A DNA stretch of 64,000 bases. Source: Borrelia turcica IST7 (GTDB taxonomy: Bacteria; Spirochaetota; Spirochaetia; Borreliales; Borreliaceae). This document shows positions 26,089 to 32,027 of this stretch, piece by piece. Each line of letters begins with the position of its first letter. The first letter of the stretch is position 1. The DNA is taken from contig NZ_CP028884.1 of NCBI RefSeq assembly GCF_003606285.1, positions 310,001-374,000 of the forward strand. Reading direction: 5' to 3'. A model generated the notes under the pieces. The model saw nothing but the letters and a program-made list of their open reading frames with translations, was not told where the DNA came from and ran no database searches. The position numbers and the translations under genes are program-made.

Positions 26089-27129
26089 TCATTCTAAATT
26101 TATCTTTATCCCAATATCACTTATCTCTTTTATCTTATCTTCAAGATCCTTCTTAATCTCATCACTAATGTTTTCTACATAAAATTTATTTAAAAAATTA
26201 AATGAAACTCCCATTTCTCCAAGACCAAGCACCTCATAAGTACCATACTTAATCTCTGCCCTTAAAGCTTTACTCAATACCTTTTCTAAATAAAATCTTT
26301 GATTTGTAATACCTGAGCCAATTATATTGTCTTTATTATTCAAATAATCTTCACTATCAAATAGAACTGCAAAAACATTGTGTTCACGCACCGATGAAAG
26401 CACTCCCTCAACAGCCGATCCCACAATAGGAAGGACTACAGAAACTTTTGAATTTAAAATTAAAGAATCCGTTAAAGCCTTTACCTTATTACTGTCGTAC
26501 CAGTTCCCCAAAGTTCTAAAGAAAACTTCTGAATCTAAAACTTCACTAACTCCATTTTTAAAATAAGGAAAAATATAATCATTCATAACGGGATATTCTT
26601 GTCCAGAAATCAAGGCTACATTTTTATTTGACAAATCAAAATTTTTTAAAAATAGGCCCACATAATAACCCAAAATATAAGCTTCTTCTGCAACATTATA
26701 AGACAAGGAATACACCTGAGGATTAGTATTTTTAACCAAAGAGTCAAAAATTAAAAATTTAGTATAAGGATAGTTTTTTGAAATCTTATCAATAATTCCT
26801 TGCATTGCATTATTTGCTGTTATTAAGAAATCATATTTGTGATGACTTAATAATTTTTCAAGCAATTCTATCCATTCACTTTGGTTAAACCCAGCTTCAA
26901 ATAACTTAATTTCAATATCTTTTCTCTTCTTTTGGAATTCAATCAAAAAATCATACATTCCCTTATAAGAAGGAGAACCACTAATGATCCCTGGAATAAA
27001 TAATGCAATCTTTTCCCCTGGTGAAGTTTTAAGCTCTCTAATTTTAAAAAAATTAATATACACAAATAAAAATAAGCAAATTAATGAAATAAAAATCCAA
27101 AAAATTCTAATTAATAGAAATTTATTCAC
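26089..27129 (-). CDS. rfuA: RfuA-type riboflavin-binding protein (TpN38b family)
   Basis: 346 residues. An N-terminal hydrophobic segment (about residues 5-27) exports and anchors the protein. It contains Cys18 in SLIC, a poor lipobox, so a lipid anchor is uncertain. The body is of the BMP/PnrA-like substrate-binding fold: KIALFIPGIISGSPSYKGMYD, then YDFLITANNAMQGIIDKIS and EEAYILGYYVGLFLK. T. pallidum TpN38b (RfuA) of this family binds riboflavin, and the B. burgdorferi counterpart is BB0319. The start is GTG at 27129, overlapping the cyclo-ligase stop by eight bases. Confidence 0.85.
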   Translation of the reverse strand: MNKFLLIRIFWIFISLICLFLFVYINFFKIRELKTSPGEKIALFIPGIISGSPSYKGMYDFLIEFQKKRKDIEIKLFEAGFNQSEWIELLEKLLSHHKYDFLITANNAMQGIIDKISKNYPYTKFLIFDSLVKNTNPQVYSLSYNVAEEAYILGYYVGLFLKNFDLSNKNVALISGQEYPVMNDYIFPYFKNGVSEVLDSEVFFRTLGNWYDSNKVKALTDSLILNSKVSVVLPIVGSAVEGVLSSVREHNVFAVLFDSEDYLNNKDNIIGSGITNQRFYLEKVLSKALRAEIKYGTYEVLGLGEMGVSFNFLNKFYVENISDEIKKDLEDKIKEISDIGIKINLE

Positions 27130-27694
27130 AAAAATAAAACACCTTTTCCTCAGAAATCATAACATCTAGTTTAATATCATTAGAACAAAAAGGTACAAAA
27201 TTAAAAATTTGAAAATCAAAGCAAACACCAACTTTTAAAAAGAGCCCTCTTTGTAGAAAGATATCATAAAATCCTCCACCACGTCCAACTCTATGTCCTG
27301 TTTTACTTGAAAATGCAAGACCTGGTACTAATACAACAGAATACTTATCACTATTAAACTCAACACAAGAAATAGGTTCTAACAAATTAAACTTGCCAAT
27401 CTTAAGAGAAGAGGTTCCAAAATATTTAAAAAAATTCATGTTATATCTATCTAAAATTTTTGGTAAAAAAACTTCAAAGTTTAGCTTTAATAAAGAATTT
27501 AACAATTCTTGGATTTGAACCTCAAAGCGCATAGGATAATACGATAAAATCTGACAAACATTTATATTTTCAATAAATTTTAGCAAATTTAGAGAAATAG
27601 CTACACTAGACTTATCTATTTTGTCTATTTCATAAGTTTTAAAAAACGCAGTTATTTTATCTCTAATTTCTTGCTTTAATAAGGACATGCTCAT
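27122..27694 (-). CDS. 5-formyltetrahydrofolate cyclo-ligase
   Basis: 190 residues, normal for this enzyme, which converts 5-formyl-THF to 5,10-methenyl-THF with ATP. The family signature is clear: VLVPGLAFSSKTGHRVGRGG followed by GFYD. The N-terminal LLKQEIRDKITAFFK is the usual basic helix, and ILSYYPMRFEVQIQELL aligns with the family's substrate region. ATG codons at 27694 and 27688 are both possible. It lies between the FecR-like gene and rfuA, 4 nt after the former's stop, so it is almost certainly co-transcribed with the transporter. Confidence 0.9.
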   Translation of the reverse strand: MSMSLLKQEIRDKITAFFKTYEIDKIDKSSVAISLNLLKFIENINVCQILSYYPMRFEVQIQELLNSLLKLNFEVFLPKILDRYNMNFFKYFGTSSLKIGKFNLLEPISCVEFNSDKYSVVLVPGLAFSSKTGHRVGRGGGFYDIFLQRGLFLKVGVCFDFQIFNFVPFCSNDIKLDVMISEEKVFYFCE

Positions 27695-27698
27695 AAAA

Positions 27699-28856
27699 TT
27701 AAAATTCTATAGGTTTTAATAAGTAAAATTCATCAACTCTTAAATTACTAGGTACATCACCATTAGTACGGGTTAAATACATTTTAAAAGAATGAATTGT
27801 TTTAAAAAATTTCTTTAACAAAGACAATCTATTTTTTTTATAATCTTCAAAAAAGTTTGAAATAGACCCATGAATAATTAATTTTTCAAAAATATTAGAT
27901 GAATTCTTTACAATATCTTCTATGAAAAAAAACATATTTGCCAAATAAACAAAATTATTAAAAAGAATACCTATCCTTCCTCTCAGATAGTTAACATCAT
28001 TAATCATATCAATCCTATTTCCTAAAGTACGATTTTCATCTTCTAAACTCCACTTTGAATATATGATATTAAATCTAGAATCTTTTACTAGATTCTCATA
28101 TACAAAATCAAATCTAAAACTATCTTCAATATATCTTGAAAATATGTAGTTTGAACTCCTATTGCATAAAGAAATAAAATTCTTACGAGATTTTTCTCTA
28201 AGATTTTGTATTGTATTTTTAAATACAGGATCACTAGTTTTACTCAAAAAAGAATTATCATCCCAAAGCAAAACACTAGTACCTTCTGAAACGAAATATT
28301 CATTCTTATTATAATGTTTAAGAACGCCTTCAAAAACACTCACAAAATAACTATTATAATATTCACAATTAGCATAAAATTTTGCTGGTGTATCTGTCAT
28401 AAAAAAATGATTATTAATATCAATAGAAAGCGAAGATCCTTTAACAATTTCATAAATAACAACTTCTAAACTTCCCTTAAATAAATATATTTTTGCATCC
28501 TGCACATCTTTAAGAGAAGAATAAAAAATAAGACTATGTGTATTAGAATAAAAAGTTAAATCAGATGAGACACCATTTATTCCATACAAGCCTATCTTAA
28601 TTTTTGAATTATCTCCAACTTCAATAAAATCATATTCAAAAATTTCATCTCCCAAATCTAATTTAACAGGCACAGCATTCCTTAAAACATTAACTCTACC
28701 TTCCATTTCCTTAATAGACGCCACTTGAGAGAATAATGCTATTCTAGATAACAATAAAAAGATGATAGCATATAATTTTAAAATAAAATTCTCCCCCTTT
28801 TTACACTTATAGTTAATTATATCCTTTTTCAAAAGATTTTTAACTTTAATAAACAT
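27699..28856 (-). CDS. FecR-domain exported protein; start codon probably not the ATG
   Basis: The open frame from ATG 28856 gives 385 residues. A signal-peptide-like segment (LKLYAIIFLLLSRIALFS) is followed by a FecR-like domain (SIKEMEGRVNVLRNAVPVKL, then DFIEVGDNSKIKIGL), and a helical C-terminal half. ATG 28856 lies only about 12 bases after a minus-strand TATAAT and has no Shine-Dalgarno. It would also put 25 residues, partly charged, ahead of the signal peptide. Inside the frame, AAAGGGGGAG (28800-28791) is followed six bases later by an ATT at 28784, which would begin the protein exactly at the signal peptide (361 residues). I think ATT initiation is more likely, but give the longer frame. 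Function unknown; FecR domains often bind peptidoglycan or regulators. Confidence 0.7.
   Translation of the reverse strand: MFIKVKNLLKKDIINYKCKKGENFILKLYAIIFLLLSRIALFSQVASIKEMEGRVNVLRNAVPVKLDLGDEIFEYDFIEVGDNSKIKIGLYGINGVSSDLTFYSNTHSLIFYSSLKDVQDAKIYLFKGSLEVVIYEIVKGSSLSIDINNHFFMTDTPAKFYANCEYYNSYFVSVFEGVLKHYNKNEYFVSEGTSVLLWDDNSFLSKTSDPVFKNTIQNLREKSRKNFISLCNRSSNYIFSRYIEDSFRFDFVYENLVKDSRFNIIYSKWSLEDENRTLGNRIDMINDVNYLRGRIGILFNNFVYLANMFFFIEDIVKNSSNIFEKLIIHGSISNFFEDYKKNRLSLLKKFFKTIHSFKMYLTRTNGDVPSNLRVDEFYLLKPIEF
28791..28800 (-). promoter_or_regulatory. Strong internal Shine-Dalgarno ahead of a candidate ATT start
   Basis: AAAGGGGGAG on the minus strand is one of the best ribosome-binding matches in the window, six bases before ATT at 28784-28782 in the FecR-protein frame. 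There is no in-frame ATG, GTG or TTG within normal distance downstream of it; an out-of-frame ATG at 28771 gives only a short peptide. Confidence 0.55.
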
Positions 28857-28882
28857 GAGAAATACATTATAATTCTAGCAGA

Positions 28883-28910
28883 TTGCAAAAATAATGTTTT
28901 GCATTAAAAT
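28883..28910 (+). promoter_or_regulatory. Candidate sigma-70 promoter reading toward the LysM gene
   Basis: TTGCAA (28883-28888), a 16-base spacer and TAAAAT (28905-28910) on the plus strand, in the divergent region between the FecR-like gene and the duplicated LysM leader. It would transcribe the 44-codon remnant and could read on into the intact LysM gene. Confidence 0.5.
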
Positions 28911-28963
28911 TTTTTAAATAAAAAAGCACAAAAAGGAATAAAAACTACAGTTAATGTAGTAAA

Positions 28964-29069
28964 TATTATGTAATAAGGATATGTTTATGATGCAAAAAAG
29001 CAAATTATTATTTTTAATATTGTCTACATTTACTCTTTCTCTCATTTCATGTGAAACCCCTCCAGAAGA
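28964..29069 (+). repeat. Partial direct repeat, copy 1 (leader and signal peptide of the LysM gene)
   Basis: This stretch repeats 29231-29339 with few substitutions and a 3-base indel in the leader. It covers the ribosome site, the start codon, the whole lipoprotein signal and the first residues after the lipid cysteine, then identity stops abruptly after CCAGAAGA. The second copy is part of the intact gene. Confidence 0.9.
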
Positions 29070-29121
29070 AAGAACATGCGGGAATTCCAAGATTTTAAAA
29101 ACCTCTGTGGGGAAAGGGTAA
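28987..29121 (+). pseudogene. 44-codon remnant or mini-lipoprotein derived from the LysM lipoprotein gene
   Basis: The frame starts ATGATG at 28987 with AAGGAT before it and reads a complete lipoprotein signal ending LISC, then ETPPEE, then 15 unrelated residues (RTCGNSKILKTSVGKG) and TAA at 29119. The first 28 codons match the intact gene that starts at 29257. The tail is relatively GC-rich and not related to the intact gene, so a recombination junction probably lies near 29070. It could be silent debris or could still be translated into a tiny lipoprotein, since promoter, ribosome site and lipobox are all present. Confidence 0.75.
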
Positions 29122-29256
29122 AGTATTCATACTGTGAAAATGAATAGTTTTATGGTGTATATTCAAGTAATAAAGGTATTATGAAGAGATAAAAATATTA
29201 TTGCTTAAAGGTAACTTTTTAAGTAATAAGTATTACATAATAACAAGGATGTATTT
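29122..29256. other. Spacer between the remnant and the LysM gene, with a leader hairpin
   Basis: AT-rich non-coding stretch. It contains a 12-bp stem with one G-U pair (29198-29209 with 29218-29229, loop of eight) ending 13 bases before the AAGGA of the LysM gene. There is no T-run after the stem, so it looks more like a leader structure than a terminator. Copy 1 has its own smaller hairpin (28944-28949 with 28955-28960) at the equivalent place, of different sequence. Confidence 0.5.
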
Positions 29257-29339
29257 ATGATGAAAAAAAGGAAATTATTATTTTTAATATTATCTACATT
29301 TACTCTTTCTCTCATTTCATGTGAAACCCCTCCAGAAGA
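29231..29339 (+). repeat. Partial direct repeat, copy 2 (5' end of the intact LysM gene)
   Basis: Counterpart of 28964-29069; it includes the ribosome site and the first 28 codons of the intact LysM lipoprotein gene. Confidence 0.9.
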
Positions 29340-30384
29340 TGCTAATAGTGAAAATGCTAAAATATCAAAAAGAAAAGAAACTGGCGATGTTCAAAGAGAT
29401 ATTGAAGATATTAAAAATGAGGTTATAAAAGAGAGAGGAAATCTTTTTTATTCTAAAGAATTTAACGAAGCTGAAAAGATTGAAAAAGAAATGAAAGAAA
29501 AATTTAAAAAAGGGAATATTCAGGAAGGCAATGAAATTGCTATAAAAACACTCGAAAGATACAGAAATATTGCAAGAGATACAATAGAAAAAAAAGAAAA
29601 AATAAACTACCTTAAAGAAAATATTGAAAAATACTTAAATGATGCAGAGGCAAATGAAGCATACATATGGATACCATTAGAAATTGATGAAGTAAATAAC
29701 TTATATTTCGAAGCAACTAGAAAGTATAAAGTGTATGATATTGAAAATTCTCTTGGTATGTATAGTAAAGCCTTTAATAAGGCTCAACAAACAGCTAAAA
29801 GAGCAAAAGAATCAAGGGCCCTTAAGGAAACAGAAGAGAGGATGTACAAACAATTAAAAGCACTTGAAGCTGCTTCTAATCTTCCTGTTTATAGCAATAG
29901 TAAGCTTATTAAACCATCTCCATGGAATGGAAGATCACTCATTAAAGATAAAGGAGAATATACAAATCTTTTACACTTGGAAGGTGGCGCTTATTTACTT
30001 GGTAAGGTTGATTTCCCATTAGTACTTGCTTATGAAGAAGAAGCTCAGGAAATAAAGAAATCAGATTCAACCAAATTTAAAACACTGCAACTTATTGAAA
30101 AATCCAGACAACTATGGGAACAAGGTCTTGAAGCTAAAAGACTAAATAATCTTAGACTTGCAAATGAACTATTCTTAGATTCTGCAAGATACTTAGAAGC
30201 TTATCAAAGCCATGCAAGTAAAGAACTCTACATAATTAAGATTGGAAATACTTTGTGGGGAATTTCTAAGAAATTATACAAAGACCCATATTTATGGCCA
30301 AAAATTTGGTTTGCAAACAGACAAAAAATACAAAATCCAGATTTAATACATAAAGATTGGAAGATAATAATTCCTTCTAAGTAA
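29257..30384 (+). CDS. LysM-domain lipoprotein (BB0323 family)
   Basis: 375 residues. The signal [19 protein letters not shown] ends in the lipobox LISC, so the mature protein begins with a lipidated Cys. The middle is a long Glu/Lys-rich helical region (about residues 30-200), and the C-terminus holds one LysM domain ([18 protein letters not shown] through [14 protein letters not shown], about 325-374), which should bind peptidoglycan. In B. burgdorferi, BB0323 is an outer-envelope protein processed into two pieces and needed for envelope integrity, cell fission and infection; that knowledge is transferred by similarity and position. ATG 29257 is followed by a second ATG; AACAAGGAT precedes both. 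A strong terminator follows. Confidence 0.93.
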   Translation: MMKKRKLLFLILSTFTLSLISCETPPEDANSENAKISKRKETGDVQRDIEDIKNEVIKERGNLFYSKEFNEAEKIEKEMKEKFKKGNIQEGNEIAIKTLERYRNIARDTIEKKEKINYLKENIEKYLNDAEANEAYIWIPLEIDEVNNLYFEATRKYKVYDIENSLGMYSKAFNKAQQTAKRAKESRALKETEERMYKQLKALEAASNLPVYSNSKLIKPSPWNGRSLIKDKGEYTNLLHLEGGAYLLGKVDFPLVLAYEEEAQEIKKSDSTKFKTLQLIEKSRQLWEQGLEAKRLNNLRLANELFLDSARYLEAYQSHASKELYIIKIGNTLWGISKKLYKDPYLWPKIWFANRQKIQNPDLIHKDWKIIIPSK

Positions 30385-30389
30385 AACAA

Positions 30390-30426
30390 AAAAAAGAAAA
30401 CAAGTTTCATGCTTGTTTTCTTTTTT
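30390..30426 (+). terminator. Rho-independent terminator after the LysM gene
   Basis: An A-run and GAAAACAAG, a seven-base loop (TTTCATG), then CTTGTTTTC followed by T6. The stem is perfect and extends into the flanking A/T runs, so it may work in both directions. Confidence 0.85.
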
Positions 30427-30474
30427 CAGATCTAATAAAATTAGTTTAATAAATTTCTACAAAAGAGAATAAAG

Positions 30475-30825
30475 ATGAAAAAATTAGTGTTACTAGGTGT
30501 TTTTTTCTTTTCTTGTTATACGGCCAATTTAGAGGAACTTACAAAAGAAACTCCCTATAGTATTTATTTAAGAGAAGCCCAAAAAGCAATGAATGTAAAT
30601 GACTATCAGTCCGCTTTAAAAGTATATGAAAAAATGATTGAAAATCACAAAAAAAATACAAGCATAGTTGCCACTGGAAAATATGAAATCGCATTCATAC
30701 ATTATGTATTAGATAAAAAAGAAACAGCAAAAAAGTTATTTGAAGAATTAATAAAATCTGGGATAAAAAATCCCAAATGGATTCTACCTTTATCTAAAAA
30801 GATGTTAGAAAAAATAAAAAACTAA
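30475..30825 (+). CDS. Small TPR lipoprotein, BamD-like (BB0324 family)
   Basis: 116 residues. The signal MKKLVLLGVFFFSCYT has a lipobox-like FFSC, giving a lipidated Cys14. The mature part contains a TPR pair (NVNDYQSALKVYEKMIEN and KYEIAFIHYVLDKKETAKKL). In B. burgdorferi the counterpart BB0324 is reported as an accessory lipoprotein of the BAM outer-membrane assembly complex and likened to a shortened BamD; the assignment here is by size, lipobox, TPRs and position after the LysM gene. It stands 90 nt downstream of the LysM gene beyond its terminator, so it probably has its own promoter. Confidence 0.85.
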   Translation: MKKLVLLGVFFFSCYTANLEELTKETPYSIYLREAQKAMNVNDYQSALKVYEKMIENHKKNTSIVATGKYEIAFIHYVLDKKETAKKLFEELIKSGIKNPKWILPLSKKMLEKIKN

Positions 30826-30839
30826 AGCTTAACGCTTTT
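30824..30839. terminator. Weak bidirectional stem-loop between convergent genes
   Basis: AAAGC, loop TTAAC, GCTTT plus one T, spanning the stop of the BamD-like gene and the short gap before the convergent VWA gene. Only five base pairs, so a weak terminator at best. Confidence 0.35.
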
Positions 30840-30847
30840 CAACTACC

Positions 30848-31966
30848 CTACTGCTGAAGTAGTATTCCATAAATTGTGATGTCTTTTCTTTTGGCTGAGT
30901 CAATTACATCCTCATAAACTATAGGTCCTCTAGGATACTCATGAGGTGGAGCATCTCCTAATACAATAATAAGCCTATTCTCTGCCTTCCAATCAAACTG
31001 AGTAACAGCAGCATTAATTCCTTCAAATACCGCCTCAGGATAATCTCCCCCACCGCCTACATTAACATATTTAAGAATATTATTTAAATATTCCTTAGTA
31101 TTAAAATCAAAAGATCTTGTTAGAAAATCTTCAAGATAATCCTTATAAAAAACAATACCTACCCTATAAGACTTAAATTTCTTAAGTTGAGGCTCCACTA
31201 TTTCAAAAAGATGCTCCTTTAAAATTTCAATATGACTCTTCATGCTCTCAGTAGCATCAATAACAAAAACAAGATCTAACTCAGCAAGTGAATCTTCTGT
31301 CCTTTCTAAAATATCCTTTATCTTTTCAATAGTATCTATTCCCTTATTTGCAACAATAACATTATCTGAAAATCTCAAAAATGCCTCTTTTAAACCATCA
31401 ATTTCTACCCTACCTTCTGTTTGAGTATCTTTAAAGAACAACTCATAAGCATTGTCTTTATATTGGCCTAAATAATCATTGTATTTCTTTTCAAAAGTCC
31501 TAATTGAAAACCAAAAAGGTTCTTTTTTTCTCTTAAGAGTTTCTAAATCAATATCACCACTTCTTGTTGAAAAATTTGGAAATCCATATTTTAATCGCTT
31601 AGGTATTAATATATGAAAAGCCTCTCCAAATTTCTTATTTGGAACCGGCGTAGAAGATGTTAGTGACAAAAGTTCTCTATTCTTAATAACTCTACCATTT
31701 AAAATTCTAATTTCATCTCCATTAATCTTGTTATAACTCAATGTTCTAAACGAATAAGTAGACACATCTTTACTCTTGTCTGGAATTTCAAAAGATTCCG
31801 TTAAAATAACAGATTTAACTCTTGGCTTTTTTCTAATAAAAAGATGAAATCCATCTTCATGAGCTTCAACATATACATCATCAATAGTAACATCCAAATA
31901 ATCATCCATTAAAGAAAATAAATTAAACACAATAAGTAAGAAAATAACAAGGTAAGTTTTTTTCAT
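30848..31966 (-). CDS. Exported VWA-domain protein
   Basis: 372 residues from ATG 31966, chosen because TAGGAA lies just before it and the protein then starts with a clean signal peptide (MKKTYLVIFLLIVFNLFS). The open frame upstream to 32011 adds 15 residues that look non-coding. The C-terminal half is a von Willebrand A domain: LVFVIDATESMKSHIEILK carries a MIDAS-type DxTxS metal site, and VGGGGDYPEAVFEGI and LIIVLGDAPPHEYP supply the other expected strands. VWA domains bind partners through a metal ion. The ligand is unknown. It may be co-transcribed with the 941-residue TPR protein upstream (61 nt). Position matches BB0325. Confidence 0.82.
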   Translation of the reverse strand: MKKTYLVIFLLIVFNLFSLMDDYLDVTIDDVYVEAHEDGFHLFIRKKPRVKSVILTESFEIPDKSKDVSTYSFRTLSYNKINGDEIRILNGRVIKNRELLSLTSSTPVPNKKFGEAFHILIPKRLKYGFPNFSTRSGDIDLETLKRKKEPFWFSIRTFEKKYNDYLGQYKDNAYELFFKDTQTEGRVEIDGLKEAFLRFSDNVIVANKGIDTIEKIKDILERTEDSLAELDLVFVIDATESMKSHIEILKEHLFEIVEPQLKKFKSYRVGIVFYKDYLEDFLTRSFDFNTKEYLNNILKYVNVGGGGDYPEAVFEGINAAVTQFDWKAENRLIIVLGDAPPHEYPRGPIVYEDVIDSAKRKDITIYGILLQQ

Positions 31967-32027
31967 ATAAATTCCTACAAATAAACTAGACAAATTTATG
32001 TCCAAAATCACAAAAATTCAACAAAAC

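Noticed and set aside
28857-29256. Riboswitch upstream of the riboflavin transporter or the LysM gene
   Set aside because: No FMN-riboswitch-like conserved blocks are visible. The transporter genes are downstream of the FecR-like and cyclo-ligase genes, not directly behind this region.
31967-32011. 15-codon upstream extension of the VWA protein
   Set aside because: ATG 31966 has a good ribosome site and begins a clean signal peptide; the extension would bury it.
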